A program made the translations under genes and the position numbers. Source: Pseudoalteromonas neustonica (GTDB taxonomy: Bacteria; Pseudomonadota; Gammaproteobacteria; Enterobacterales; Alteromonadaceae). Taken from it: a DNA stretch of 64,000 bases. The notes below the pieces were generated by a model that saw only the letters and a list, made by a program, of their open reading frames with translations, ran no database searches and was not told the DNA's origin. The stretch covers positions 1-64,000 of the forward strand of contig NZ_BDDS01000008.1 of NCBI RefSeq assembly GCF_001653135.1, read 5' to 3'. How positions within the stretch are numbered: position 1 is the first letter of the stretch; each line of letters starts with the position of its first letter. Shown here one piece after another: positions 28,445-38,025 of the stretch.

Positions 28445-29821
28445 TTAGTCATCCGACATCGAAAGGTTTAAAATTTCACCTGATTTGTCATTTTTTGAAC
28501 CATTTTCACCAACTTCTTTTTTTTCATTACTTTGCGGCGTTGGATCCACTGCTGATTTTTTCTTCAAAAACGGTAAATTGATTTTTGGCAAAATTGATTT
28601 TTTCTGTACAAATACACGAATTGCTAACCCGCCTAGTAATAAAACCAGTAAATTCCCGCCAATAATTAAACTAATTAGCGTCATAGTCGACATTGCTTCG
28701 GCTTCTTTTGCCGCTTTTTCGATTTCTTGTAGCTGGGCTGCTGTCATAACCGGCTTTTCAATTTCTGGTACGGCTTCAATTGGTCGCTCTATTTCAAATT
28801 TATATGTAGGTAGAGTCGCCATAAATTCTCGGCCATTAATATTTGTACCAAAAACAGAAAGCTCAATACTGTATCGCCCCCAGTCATAATTTTTTATTGC
28901 AAGCTCTCGTGTTAATGTTTTATTGGCATCAAGCGTGAACATTTGCTCTTCATTATTGGGGTAATAAATTTTCCCTTGGATCAACACCGTCTCTGGTTGC
29001 ACTATTTGGTTATCAAGGGTAATTGTTAATTGATGTTCTTGCAGATCATCTTCAGCTAACGCGATTGTATAGTTAAAAGGTGGCTCTTTTACTTCTATCA
29101 TATCTTGTACAACGGTGCGTTTTAATAATGGGGTTTCAATATACAGCTCGGGTTGCCATTGCCCTGCTGGAAATACTAATTTGAATTCGCCAGTAAAAAT
29201 ACCATCTTTAGGGCGTTCGTCAAAACCACGCCCGTCATCTTTAAATTCTGCAACAGCTTGTGTTCCGGCACCAAAATTTGCGTAATCACTATTATTAGTA
29301 CTTATAAAGTCTACATGTAAACTAACCACATCACGAAACAGGCCAACTTTAATAGGTTCACCATCATTGAGAACCTTTCCTGTGACTTTGACTGTTTCAC
29401 CACGAAACAACAGCGACGGTAATGGATCAACCTGCAACTCAATTTCACCGAGCACCACTATACGGCTATTAGGTAAAATACTGCCAACCACTTGCCAAGG
29501 CCCAGCCATTGGCTGCTTAATCGTGATCAAATCATAGCTAAGTTCATCAAACCATTCTAGGTTTGCGTCATTGCGCGGCGACGTTGAATAGTATTTACTA
29601 CCATCGGGTCTAACTAGTACAACAGCAGGTGAGCCGGGCTTACGAAAAAACAATAATGTTATTTCATCAATTTTGTGATCAATGCGAAAACGATTTTCAA
29701 GCAATGGAATTTCATTTTGCTGCCCATCGCGCTGTAATAGCGTAATTTTATCTTCACTTGTTGCATTACCAGTGTTCGGTAGCATGAATGCTAAACACAC
29801 AGCTAACAGTATACTTCTCAT
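28445..29821 (-). CDS. Envelope protein of the TIGR03503 type
   Basis: 458 residues from the ATG at 29821 (AAGG Shine-Dalgarno); the longer frame to 29851 would run into dnaQ. A signal peptide (MRSILLAVCLAFMLPNTGNA) is followed by a large beta-rich periplasmic part and, near residue 385, one membrane helix (SLIIGGNLLVLLLGGLAIRV) and a charged cytoplasmic tail. The sequence looks like the TIGR03503 family of conserved Alteromonadales and Vibrio proteins; this is a recollection. Function is unknown. It is downstream of dnaQ with an 8-bp gap. Confidence 0.75.
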   Translation of the reverse strand: MRSILLAVCLAFMLPNTGNATSEDKITLLQRDGQQNEIPLLENRFRIDHKIDEITLLFFRKPGSPAVVLVRPDGSKYYSTSPRNDANLEWFDELSYDLITIKQPMAGPWQVVGSILPNSRIVVLGEIELQVDPLPSLLFRGETVKVTGKVLNDGEPIKVGLFRDVVSLHVDFISTNNSDYANFGAGTQAVAEFKDDGRGFDERPKDGIFTGEFKLVFPAGQWQPELYIETPLLKRTVVQDMIEVKEPPFNYTIALAEDDLQEHQLTITLDNQIVQPETVLIQGKIYYPNNEEQMFTLDANKTLTRELAIKNYDWGRYSIELSVFGTNINGREFMATLPTYKFEIERPIEAVPEIEKPVMTAAQLQEIEKAAKEAEAMSTMTLISLIIGGNLLVLLLGGLAIRVFVQKKSILPKINLPFLKKKSAVDPTPQSNEKKEVGENGSKNDKSGEILNLSMSDD

Positions 29822-29829
29822 GTTTTGCC

Positions 29830-30543
29830 TTATTCGGCGCGCCATACGCATTGGCCGCCAGCTTTATTGACTATATCTAGTCGCTCGTTATGAGCGAGCT
29901 GCTCATCGTGGGTCGCGTGTAATACAACTAAAGGGGCTCGGTTTGGGTCTAAGCGACGAATTTCTTTTTGCTGCTGTTCGCTGCCCTGATTTTTATTTTG
30001 ATTTAGGTTGAGCTTTACTTGCCCACCCGTCATCGCTAAATAAACATCCGCTAAGATCTCAGAATCCAGTAGCGCGCCGTGTAACGTACGCTTAGCGTTA
30101 TCGACATCATAACGACGACATAACGCATCTAGGTTATTCTTCTGTCCTGGATGCAAGTCACGCGCCATTTTGAGGGTGTCGAGAACTTGGCAGTAATCAT
30201 GGGTTTTTTGATGGCCCTGATTAAGCAAGGCAAATTCATTATCCATATGACCAACATCGAACGGTGCATTATGGATAACTAGCTCAGCCCCTTTAATATA
30301 GTCTAAAAATTCTTGAGCTATTTGATGAAACAACGGTTTATCGCGTAAAAACTCATTGGTGATACCGTGAACATCAATAGCTTCTTCTTCACTTTTTCGC
30401 TGTGGGTTAATATATACATGAAAGTTATTCCCCGTAAGGCGGCGATTCACTAATTCCACGCACCCTATTTCTATAATGCGGTGCCCTTGTTTAGGGTCGA
30501 TGCCGGTGGTTTCTGTATCTAAAACTATTTGTCTACGTGCCAT
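29830..30543 (-). CDS. dnaQ: DNA polymerase III epsilon subunit (3'-5' exonuclease)
   Basis: 237 residues from the ATG at 30543 (MARRQIVLDTETTGI), homologous to the E. coli start; upstream methionines add unrelated residues. DEDD-type exonuclease motifs: VLDTETTGI (Exo I), HNAPFDVGHMD (Exo II) and HGALLDSEILADVY (Exo III). The C-terminal tail binds the alpha subunit. It proofreads replication. It is divergent from rnhA, the conserved gammaproteobacterial arrangement; the 68-bp gap holds both promoters. Confidence 0.96.
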   Translation of the reverse strand: MARRQIVLDTETTGIDPKQGHRIIEIGCVELVNRRLTGNNFHVYINPQRKSEEEAIDVHGITNEFLRDKPLFHQIAQEFLDYIKGAELVIHNAPFDVGHMDNEFALLNQGHQKTHDYCQVLDTLKMARDLHPGQKNNLDALCRRYDVDNAKRTLHGALLDSEILADVYLAMTGGQVKLNLNQNKNQGSEQQQKEIRRLDPNRAPLVVLHATHDEQLAHNERLDIVNKAGGQCVWRAE

Positions 30544-30611
30544 ATCGAATTTAGCCTGACTCTGGTATCTTTCTATAATCACTTTATTGTACATAAGATC
30601 AAGGGAAAACA

Positions 30612-31079
30612 GTGCAAAAAACCGTAGAGATTTACACCGATGGCTCATGTTTAGGTAATCCGGGCCCCGGCGGTTATGGTATTTTTATGTTTTATAATGA
30701 CCACGAAAAAAAATTAAGCCAAGGCTACACCCTCACGACCAATAATCGCATGGAAATGCTGGCAGCCATTGTTGCACTTGAAAGTCTAAACCGCCCTTGC
30801 GATATAAATCTTACTACCGATAGCCAATACGTAAAGCAAGGTATTGAGTCATGGGTTGCAAACTGGAAAAAGCGTGGCTGGAAAACTGCCGCCAAAAAGC
30901 CGGTGAAAAATGTTGATTTATGGAAACGTCTTGATGAGGCCTGTGCCCGCCATAACGTTACGTGGAAGTGGGTAAAAGGCCATAGTGGCAATAAATACAA
31001 TGAAATTGTTGATGATTTAGCCCGTGATGCCGCAGGCAGCAAAGATTTATTGGTCGATGAAGGTTATAACCCTGAATAA
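30612..31079 (+). CDS. rnhA: Ribonuclease HI
   Basis: 155 residues, the length of E. coli RNase HI. Catalytic residues are visible: Asp in [11 protein letters not shown], Glu in NRMEMLAA, Asp in TDSQYV and Asp in VDDLARDAA. The basic protrusion ([16 protein letters not shown]) is present. It degrades RNA in RNA-DNA hybrids. The start is GTG with AAGGGA upstream. It is divergent from dnaQ. Confidence 0.97.
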   Translation: MQKTVEIYTDGSCLGNPGPGGYGIFMFYNDHEKKLSQGYTLTTNNRMEMLAAIVALESLNRPCDINLTTDSQYVKQGIESWVANWKKRGWKTAAKKPVKNVDLWKRLDEACARHNVTWKWVKGHSGNKYNEIVDDLARDAAGSKDLLVDEGYNPE

Positions 31080-31120
31080 TACCAGGTGGTAATTCATCGC
31101 ACACTATTTTACAACTTGGT

Positions 31121-31151
31121 TATATGATATAAGATTTGGATATATCATATA
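31121..31151 (+). promoter_or_regulatory. Operator-like inverted repeat before the persulfide dioxygenase gene
   Basis: TATATGATATA and TATATCATATA are perfect 11-bp inverted arms with a 9-bp spacer, ending 13 bp before the ATG at 31165. AT-rich repeats of this type are bound by ArsR-family sulfide sensors such as BigR; no such regulator gene is in the window. Confidence 0.65.
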
Positions 31152-31164
31152 GTGGAGTTGTAAA

Positions 31165-32028
31165 ATGTCTATCTCAGTCGAGTCTTTTTTTCATCAACAA
31201 AGTGCTACATTTACGTATTTAGTCTATTGCCTAACGACTAAAACAGCCATGTTGATCGATGCCCCCGCTGATTTTGACGCGGCGAACGGTACATTAAGCT
31301 TTGAAACTGCTGATGACATCATTGCTCACATCAACCGTAAGCAACTGACATTAGAATGGATATTAGAAACACACGCTCATGCTGATCATATTACTGCTGC
31401 AAGTTACATAAAACAGCAGTTAGGTGCATATAATCCCTGCAAATTAGCTACCGGTAAAAATATAGTCCAAGTACAAGCTCATTTTAGCCGCCTTTACAAT
31501 ATTGATATGCCATGCGATGGAGTCCCTTTTAACTTACTTTTTAGTGATAACGACTGCTTTACGCTGGGCGAGCATACTGTGCAAGTACTAGCAACACCTG
31601 GTCACACACCTGATAGCGTCAGCTTTTTTATTGCCGGTAATTTATTTGTAGGCGATACCTTTTTTATGCCAGATAGTGGCACGGCGCGATGTGATTTCCC
31701 TGGTGGCAGTGCTGAGCAACTATATCAGTCGTTGCAACGCATTTTAGCTTTACCAAATGAAACGATTTTATGGATGTGCCATGACTACCAACCTAATGGC
31801 CGCGCACTTGCTAATAAAACATCTGTAAAAGAGCAACGTATTAGCAATATACACTTACAAACCACCGAACAGGATTATATTGCAACGCGTAATAACCGTG
31901 ATGCAACACTCAGCGCGCCAAAATTACTACATTCGGCAATACAAATGAATATTCGCGCAGGCCAGTTGCCGCAACCTCAACAAAATAGGCAACGATATTT
32001 AACGATCCCGCTCACGGTGCTGCTTTGA
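31165..32028 (+). CDS. MBL-fold persulfide dioxygenase-like protein (Blh/ETHE1 type)
   Basis: 287 residues. The metallo-hydrolase motif ETHAHADHITAA is followed by ATPGHTPDSVSFF, VGDTFFMPDSGTARCDFPGG and MCHDYQPNGR. The DxGTARCDFPGG and HDY elements are those of Blh/ETHE1 persulfide dioxygenases rather than glyoxalase II. It would oxidise glutathione persulfide to sulfite. The start has a GGAG Shine-Dalgarno. It overlaps the convergent methyltransferase gene by 30 bases at the 3' end. The inverted repeat upstream suggests induction by sulfide or persulfide. Confidence 0.85.
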   Translation: MSISVESFFHQQSATFTYLVYCLTTKTAMLIDAPADFDAANGTLSFETADDIIAHINRKQLTLEWILETHAHADHITAASYIKQQLGAYNPCKLATGKNIVQVQAHFSRLYNIDMPCDGVPFNLLFSDNDCFTLGEHTVQVLATPGHTPDSVSFFIAGNLFVGDTFFMPDSGTARCDFPGGSAEQLYQSLQRILALPNETILWMCHDYQPNGRALANKTSVKEQRISNIHLQTTEQDYIATRNNRDATLSAPKLLHSAIQMNIRAGQLPQPQQNRQRYLTIPLTVLL

Positions 32029-32757
32029 GGTTTGGCGAAGGCCCGCTCCTTTTACAGGTGAAAACTGTGGCCGTGCATGCCATTTAGGTTTTATCGGGGT
32101 CAGTGGTGTAACACGTTTGCGTGCTACGATCATATAAACACTCCCCATTGGCTTTAGGTATTGTTTTGTAAAGCGTCGCCATGGTGCAAACCGAGACAAC
32201 CGATTACCACGCGCCAGTGAAGAATAAATAAAACGCTCATCGCTGACAATTTCAAATCCCAGTAGATTAAGCCAATCTTTTACCCGTGCAGGTGTAAAAA
32301 AGCGCCCAGTCCATGGCAATTTTTGGCCACTAAAAGGTAATAACTGCGCAAGCCCACATAAACTAAATGGGTTAAAGCCGGTGATAACCATATAACCACC
32401 AGGGATCAAGGTACGATGTGCTTCGCGTAATATATGGTGTGGATCTGAATGATATTCTAAGCAATGGCTTAAAATACATGCATCAACGCTGTGCTCATAA
32501 AATGGCAGTTCATCTATATCAGCAACCACCCCTGTAAATGGTCCAGATTCAGCGACGCAAACTTGGTGTTTAATAGTGCTTTCACTGGTATTGAGTTCAC
32601 CACTTAAATTACCAAGCTTGAGCATGTGATAGCCAAACATACGCGGCAACCACTTCCCCATTTTTCGCTCTATATCGCAACGTAAGTAGTCACCATGAGG
32701 AAACTCTTGCCACGACAGTGGTTTGGGTCCTTCTTGAAAACTAAGGGCTGGTTTCAT
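31999..32757 (-). CDS. yafS: Class I SAM-dependent methyltransferase (YafS type)
   Basis: 252 residues. The SAM site region is FTGVVADIDELPFYEHSVDA followed by HCLEYHSDPHHILREAHRTL and LIPGGYMVITGFNPFSL, a Methyltransf_11 pattern. E. coli yafS also lies between gloB and rnhA, supporting the name. The substrate is unknown. The tail is basic and arginine-rich. It is divergent from gloB. Confidence 0.8.
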   Translation of the reverse strand: MKPALSFQEGPKPLSWQEFPHGDYLRCDIERKMGKWLPRMFGYHMLKLGNLSGELNTSESTIKHQVCVAESGPFTGVVADIDELPFYEHSVDACILSHCLEYHSDPHHILREAHRTLIPGGYMVITGFNPFSLCGLAQLLPFSGQKLPWTGRFFTPARVKDWLNLLGFEIVSDERFIYSSLARGNRLSRFAPWRRFTKQYLKPMGSVYMIVARKRVTPLTPIKPKWHARPQFSPVKGAGLRQTSKQHRERDR

Positions 32758-32809
32758 GCGCTAAGCTCGTTATAATGTTTAATATCGTCACTTTATAGAG
32801 CAATGCCAC

Positions 32810-33595
32810 ATGGTGCAAGTCAAAGCAATTAAAGCCTTTTCTGATAATTATATTTGGTGCCTAAGTCGAGCTGAATGTGATCAAGTTTGGGTTGTCGATC
32901 CTGGTCAAGCAGAGCCTGTATTAGCACATTTAGCAAAACATGGTTTAACCCTCGCAGGAATTCTAATCACGCATCATCATTATGATCACACTGATGGCAT
33001 AGCCACTTTGTGCGAGGAATTTAATTATATTGACGTATATGGCCCACACAACAGTCCATTTAAAGGAATAACTAAGCCGCTCAAGGATAACGATAGTTTA
33101 ACGGTTCTGGGGACTCAATTTACTATTATGACAACACCTGGACATACGCTGGATCATATTTGCTATACCCATCCCACTTTAGCTTTTACTGGAGATACGT
33201 TATTTAGTGGTGGATGTGGACGCTTATTTGAAGGCACGGCGCAGCAAATGTATCACTCTTTCGATAAACTAAAAACGCTACCCGATGACTGTAAAATTTA
33301 TTGCACTCATGAATACACCCAAGCCAACCTAGCATTTGCATTGGCTGTAGAACCTAACAATCCAGATCTGATTTATTACAATGACTGGGTGAGGGCAAAG
33401 CGTCAGAAAAATGAAATCACGCTGCCAAGCACATTAAAACAAGAGCGAAAAATAAACCCATTTATGCGCAGTGATTTGTCATCAATAACAGAGTACTTAC
33501 CAAAGAAATTTTGCGTAATGGCAACACAACTAAAACAAAATAATGAACCTTGGCAACGCTTTGCAAGTCTTAGAGCGTGGAAAGATCATTTTTAG
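32810..33595 (+). CDS. gloB: Hydroxyacylglutathione hydrolase (glyoxalase II)
   Basis: 261 residues, normal for GloB. Metal ligands: ITHHHYDHTDG, then TTPGHTLDH, FTGDTLFSGGCGRLFEG and CTHEYTQ. The C-terminal substrate-binding domain (NPFMRSD) is present. It hydrolyses S-lactoylglutathione to lactate and glutathione, the second step of methylglyoxal detoxification. The promoter lies in the 52-bp gap shared with the divergent methyltransferase. Confidence 0.96.
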   Translation: MVQVKAIKAFSDNYIWCLSRAECDQVWVVDPGQAEPVLAHLAKHGLTLAGILITHHHYDHTDGIATLCEEFNYIDVYGPHNSPFKGITKPLKDNDSLTVLGTQFTIMTTPGHTLDHICYTHPTLAFTGDTLFSGGCGRLFEGTAQQMYHSFDKLKTLPDDCKIYCTHEYTQANLAFALAVEPNNPDLIYYNDWVRAKRQKNEITLPSTLKQERKINPFMRSDLSSITEYLPKKFCVMATQLKQNNEPWQRFASLRAWKDHF

Positions 33596-33731
33596 TGTAA
33601 AAAATCTAAACAGATTATTTAGTTAGCTGATAAACAGCCCATTATTGCATATTTAAAACGGTCATAAAGTGGTAATACCGTGTCATAACGGGTAGTATTT
33701 GCCGAGTTTTTTACCTGATGTATTGGTATTT

Positions 33732-35315
33732 ATGAAGAAATCCCCCCTCGTTTTAGCCTTGGCACTAACGCTAAGTGGTTGTCAGACATTGACATCAACA
33801 CAATCTGATGACGTTATTGTCAATCAACAAGAGCAGCAGCTTAATGGCGCAAGCCCTAACGACATCAGCGAAGCATTAATGATTAATGCGCAATATCAAC
33901 AAGTCAACGAACTTGATGAAGCGCCGCCTATTTTTGATGATGTGTGGGAACGAATCCGTTACCAATTATCGATTGAAGTGCCACAAAATCGACCTGTTGT
34001 TACTGAGCGTAATTACTATGCCCGTCATCAATCATATTTAGATCGCATTTCGAAACGAGCCGAGCCGTACCTGCATTTTATTGTTGAAGAAGTTGAAAAA
34101 CGTGAAATGCCAATTGAAATTGCGCTATTACCCATTGTTGAAAGTGCTTTCGACCCATTTGGTTACTCACACCGTACAGCTTCTGGTATTTGGCAATTCA
34201 TGCCACAAACAGGGGAACGTTTTGATTTAAAACAAAACTGGTGGTACGACGGCCGTCGTGACATTGTACAATCAACCCGTGCGGCACTTGATTATTTGTC
34301 GTATTTGCATAAAACCCTTGAAGGTGACTGGCTCAACGCTATAGCAGCATACAACTCAGGTGAAGGTCGCTTATTACGCGCAATTAAAAAGAACCGTAAA
34401 AAGCATTTGCCAACTGACTTTTGGTCTCTTGATTTACCCAGTGAAACCACTGCGTATGTACCAAAGCTATTAGCCTTGTCTGACTTATTAAAACGTCAAG
34501 AAGAATTTGGTCTTAAATGGGATCCGATCATTAATGCACAAGTTGTCGAAGTCGTTGATATTGGCTCACAAATTGACTTAGCACTCGCCGCAGATATGGC
34601 CGATATTAGCTTAACTGAGTTGTATCGTTTAAATCCGGGCTTTAACCGCTGGGCAACAGATCCTAATGGCCCACACTTTTTATTATTACCCTCTGATAAA
34701 GTAGAACAATTTCAGCAGTTACTCGCAAAAACTGACTTAAAAGATCGCTTACGCTGGCAGCAGTATATTGTCGCCAATGGTGATAGCTTATCGGTTATTG
34801 CTAATAAATTCTCAACCAGCGCCGCTGCAATTAAGTCACTGAATAAACTTAAATCAAATACAATTCGTGTTGGTCAACAGTTACTCGTGCCATTAAGTGA
34901 TGGTGCGATTAATAGCGCGCACTTACCCAAACAAGTACGCATGGCCGTGAATAAAAGCACGAAAAAGAAGCTCTCTCACACGGTTAAAAGTGGTGATACG
35001 TTATGGGATATAAGTCGAGAATACGATGTAACCATTAATGAGCTCGCTAAATGGAACAAACTTAAAAAGAATAGCGTATTACGTTTAGGCCAAAAGCTAA
35101 CTGTGTATAAAAGTGCTAAGAACACCCAAACAGCATTAATTAGCACCAACCGTACGATTATCTATAAAGTCCGTCGCGGTGACTCACTCGCGCGCATTGC
35201 ATCTAAGTTTAACCTAACGATCAACGATATTATTAAATGGAATGATCTCTCAGGGCAAAAATACTTACAACCCGGGCAAAAGTTAAAGCTAAAAGTTGAT
35301 GTAAAAAGCACATAA
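33732..35315 (+). CDS. mltD: Membrane-bound lytic murein transglycosylase D with three LysM repeats
   Basis: 527 residues from the ATG at 33732, whose product starts with a lipoprotein signal (MKKSPLVLALALTLSGC). The SLT domain is at about 90-280 with catalytic Glu in LLPIVESAFDPFGYSHRTAS and GIWQFMPQTG. Three LysM repeats follow: YIVANGDSLSVIANKF, HTVKSGDTLWDISREY and YKVRRGDSLARIASKF. It cleaves peptidoglycan to anhydro-muropeptides at the outer membrane. It follows gloB as in E. coli. Confidence 0.95.
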   Translation: MKKSPLVLALALTLSGCQTLTSTQSDDVIVNQQEQQLNGASPNDISEALMINAQYQQVNELDEAPPIFDDVWERIRYQLSIEVPQNRPVVTERNYYARHQSYLDRISKRAEPYLHFIVEEVEKREMPIEIALLPIVESAFDPFGYSHRTASGIWQFMPQTGERFDLKQNWWYDGRRDIVQSTRAALDYLSYLHKTLEGDWLNAIAAYNSGEGRLLRAIKKNRKKHLPTDFWSLDLPSETTAYVPKLLALSDLLKRQEEFGLKWDPIINAQVVEVVDIGSQIDLALAADMADISLTELYRLNPGFNRWATDPNGPHFLLLPSDKVEQFQQLLAKTDLKDRLRWQQYIVANGDSLSVIANKFSTSAAAIKSLNKLKSNTIRVGQQLLVPLSDGAINSAHLPKQVRMAVNKSTKKKLSHTVKSGDTLWDISREYDVTINELAKWNKLKKNSVLRLGQKLTVYKSAKNTQTALISTNRTIIYKVRRGDSLARIASKFNLTINDIIKWNDLSGQKYLQPGQKLKLKVDVKST

Positions 35316-35337
35316 CGTAAGCTAAAACATAACTAAT

Positions 35338-35363
35338 AAAAAGAGCGCTCATGCGCTCTTTTT
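35338..35363. terminator. Terminator between mltD and mioC
   Basis: AAAAAGAGCGC and GCGCTCTTTTT form an 11-bp stem with a 4-nt loop and T-runs on both strands: a bidirectional terminator for the two convergent genes. Confidence 0.9.
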
Positions 35364-35365
35364 AC

Positions 35366-35815
35366 TTACTCTGGAAGCTTCGTTAACCACAGCTTTAGCC
35401 AAGGCTCTGTTACTGGCCATGGCTCAAAGTTTTCACTGGCATCTATTTCTAAGCGATTACCAACAGGCTTTGCTTGTAAGTCGCGTAATAACTCATCAAA
35501 GCTTCTCCCTGCTCCACAAAATGTTTCACCATAGCACCTATCTCCCATCGCTATCACGCCAAAAGGTTTGCCTGTCAACATAGGGGAAGTGCTATTCATA
35601 GCAAAATATAACCCCGCTAAATTACTTGGCACATCACCTTGCCCTGTAGTTGAGGTAACAATTAAAATATGCGAGGCATTTTTTATATCATCAAGTGATG
35701 CTTCAGTAATTACAACGGCTGTATGACCCACTTGCTCAATTGTTTTTGCAATATCATCGCTTAAACGTTCTGCGCCGCCATTAACACTGCCTACAAAAAT
35801 ACTAATATGTGCCAT
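35366..35815 (-). CDS. mioC: Flavodoxin-like protein MioC
   Basis: 149 residues from the ATG at 35815, which overlaps the truC stop by one base. The FMN-binding loops are FVGSVNGGAERLS (phosphate loop), TSTTGQGDVPSN and MGDRCYGETFCGAG. MioC-type flavodoxins are small electron carriers; E. coli MioC supports biotin synthase in vitro. The gene ends a truC-mioC unit, an arrangement common in Alteromonadales and Shewanella (often annotated yqcA). Confidence 0.88.
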   Translation of the reverse strand: MAHISIFVGSVNGGAERLSDDIAKTIEQVGHTAVVITEASLDDIKNASHILIVTSTTGQGDVPSNLAGLYFAMNSTSPMLTGKPFGVIAMGDRCYGETFCGAGRSFDELLRDLQAKPVGNRLEIDASENFEPWPVTEPWLKLWLTKLPE

Positions 35816-36579
35816 TAATAATCCTTTTCTGTATTTGGCCAGCCAAGTTGTTGGCAAATAGTAAGCATTGCCTCACCTAACGGCGCTTTAATATTGATCA
35901 GTTGTTGAGTATAAGGGTGCACAAAATTAAGCTCCGTTGCAAATAACATTAATCGACGTAATTCAAAATGCTCTCTAAAAAACTGGTTATGCTGATTATC
36001 ACCGTGATTTACATCACCAATAATTGGCAATGATAAGTGTTTTAAGTGACGGCGAATTTGATGTTTTCGCCCCGTTTTAGGAAAGCATTCCACCAGCGAA
36101 TAACGTACAGTGGGGTATTTACCAATCGGGATCGGCAACGTAGCTTGATGTAAACAGTTAAACTGGGTTTGCGCCTCTTGTGGCTCCTTATTTTGATCTG
36201 CAAACTTATCAGCTATTTTATCAAGCTCTTCTTTAAGTGGCTTGTCTAAAAATACCGACTCTGGTGCAAAACCACGTACTAACGCTAAATACCGTTTAGA
36301 TATTTGACCATCAATAAAAAGCTGATTTATATCACGCGCAGCTTCAGAGCTTAATGCAAAAAGCAATATACCCGAGGTAGGCCTATCTAAACGATGCACT
36401 GGAAAAACATGCTGACCTATTTGGTCTCGTAACATTTGCATTGCAAACTGTGTTTCATGCTTATCTAAAAATGAACGATGAACCAGCAGACCTGATGGTT
36501 TGTTAATAGCAATATAGTTTTCATCGCGATATAAAACCTCTAATTCACCAAATTCAATTGGCTCAGGGCGTTCATTCAT
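35815..36579 (-). CDS. truC: tRNA pseudouridine(65) synthase TruC
   Basis: 254 residues from the ATG at 36579, inside the end of the yqcC-like gene (8-base overlap). RluA-type catalytic motif HRLDRPTSGILLF with the active Asp; the N-terminus has NKPSGLLVHRS. TruC modifies U65 of tRNA-Ile and tRNA-Asp; notably, a seven-copy tRNA-Asp array lies in the same window. Start and length fit E. coli TruC (260). Confidence 0.94.
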   Translation of the reverse strand: MNERPEPIEFGELEVLYRDENYIAINKPSGLLVHRSFLDKHETQFAMQMLRDQIGQHVFPVHRLDRPTSGILLFALSSEAARDINQLFIDGQISKRYLALVRGFAPESVFLDKPLKEELDKIADKFADQNKEPQEAQTQFNCLHQATLPIPIGKYPTVRYSLVECFPKTGRKHQIRRHLKHLSLPIIGDVNHGDNQHNQFFREHFELRRLMLFATELNFVHPYTQQLINIKAPLGEAMLTICQQLGWPNTEKDY

Positions 36580-36892
36580 GACCACTTCCTAAAATGTTAT
36601 CAAGCTCAGAGAGTAATGCAGTGATGGCTGCCGCACCGGTTTTTTTTGTCAGCATTAGCTCGGCTATCGGCGCAATTGAAAAATTACTTGGTAATGGATG
36701 TTGATGAGTGACTAACATTTGCATTTTTTCAATAAATACAAATTGTAACCACTGCTCAAACGCCATTGTATCGTGACAAAAAGGCATTGTTGAGTCTAAC
36801 GCTTGAACATCAATAGGTTCATTTTGCCAAAGTTGATGCTGCTTTAATAAAGCTTTAAGTTGCGTTAAATAGGTTTGGGTTAATTGGTACAT
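36572..36892 (-). CDS. yqcC: YqcC-family protein
   Basis: 106 residues from the ATG at 36892 with a GAGGGTGG Shine-Dalgarno; an earlier methionine is unlikely. It matches the YqcC length (109 in E. coli) and pattern: LKQHQLWQNEPIDVQALDST, then PFCHDTMAFEQWLQFVFIEK. Function unknown. It forms an operon with truC and mioC, as yqcC-truC-yqcA does in E. coli. Confidence 0.88.
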   Translation of the reverse strand: MYQLTQTYLTQLKALLKQHQLWQNEPIDVQALDSTMPFCHDTMAFEQWLQFVFIEKMQMLVTHQHPLPSNFSIAPIAELMLTKKTGAAAITALLSELDNILGSGHE

Positions 36893-36996
36893 AACCACCC
36901 TCTTTGATAAATATTGGTTAATTATACCCTGTTCCCTCATGGCCTGCTATGACGTATAATTTAACTAATTTTGCAGTAAAAAATCATTGGATCATT

Positions 36997-38025
36997 ATGA
37001 CCGAGCAGATCGCAACCTTAGGGCAATTACTTGATGGCGCAGGCACAAATTGGCGCGTTTTTGATATTGGTAGACATATTACCAAACTAGATAAAAAGCA
37101 ATTTTTAGCTATTGAGCAAGCACAGATCCCCTATCCTTTTCCATTGGCAGGCCATGCATGGTTAGCCATTCAATTTTGGGATCGTAAAGCCAGCAGTGAA
37201 CCTTATGTGTGGTTTTTAAAGTTTCCAGTTGATGAACAAAGCAAACTTGTTTGCGCAAGTCGCGATCATTTTGCCAATATGGTCATAGAAGCACTAGGTA
37301 ATGACTTAACAGGCGCACACGCTGACGGCAAACTTGATAACAACCCTTATGTATTCACACCCAATGCGAATAAACTTGCTGCGTTCAATGCGCTGTTAAA
37401 AGTATTATTAAAACAACCTGCATCACAATATTACGAATATACACAACTTTATTTTAGTGGAAAATTAGGTTTTGAAAATTGGCAAAGTGTTGCGATACAA
37501 GGTATTGCTGATTTTGCACTGCGTTTAAATGACGGTAAAAACCAAGCTGCATTACAACAAGCATGGGAGCATCTGCCAGCCGATGTATTACAACCACTCA
37601 GCGCGATGCTTGAACACGTAGAAATACCACCCGCTTTTAGCGAGCAACTACTGAGCTATGCTCAGCATGCTATTGCGCAAAAAGATACTCTAGCGTTATG
37701 CTGCGCATTACGTGCGATGTCAAAAGCACAAGCCCAAACACTCACCGCACAATTAGTCGATAGCATTTTACAATCAGACATTTCCACCGAGTCGGATGTT
37801 TTATTAACTATTGCTGGACGCTGTTTTAACTTACTTACCGACGCAGAGCGCTTACATATTTTTATGGACAACTGCGCCCACCACCAAGAAATAGCAGAGC
37901 TTTTCCCAAGTATTTTTGCTGATTTAGTTGCAATACCAAGTGTTAGACCACACTTATTAGGTTTACTACGTAAAGAAAATCGCAGCGAAACCCTCGCGCG
38001 AGCAATTGGAAGGTTATTTTCTTAA
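36997..38025 (+). CDS. DUF3549 family protein
   Basis: 342 residues from the ATG at 36997; a start 16 codons earlier lacks a ribosome site. The N-terminal part (TLGQLLDGAGTNWRVFDIGR, then AWLAIQFWDRK and VWFLKFPVDEQ) is that of the DUF3549 family of Vibrionales and Alteromonadales. The C-terminal 150 residues are helical repeats. Function unknown. It is directly followed by the DUF3301 gene, the conserved order. Confidence 0.85.
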   Translation: MTEQIATLGQLLDGAGTNWRVFDIGRHITKLDKKQFLAIEQAQIPYPFPLAGHAWLAIQFWDRKASSEPYVWFLKFPVDEQSKLVCASRDHFANMVIEALGNDLTGAHADGKLDNNPYVFTPNANKLAAFNALLKVLLKQPASQYYEYTQLYFSGKLGFENWQSVAIQGIADFALRLNDGKNQAALQQAWEHLPADVLQPLSAMLEHVEIPPAFSEQLLSYAQHAIAQKDTLALCCALRAMSKAQAQTLTAQLVDSILQSDISTESDVLLTIAGRCFNLLTDAERLHIFMDNCAHHQEIAELFPSIFADLVAIPSVRPHLLGLLRKENRSETLARAIGRLFS

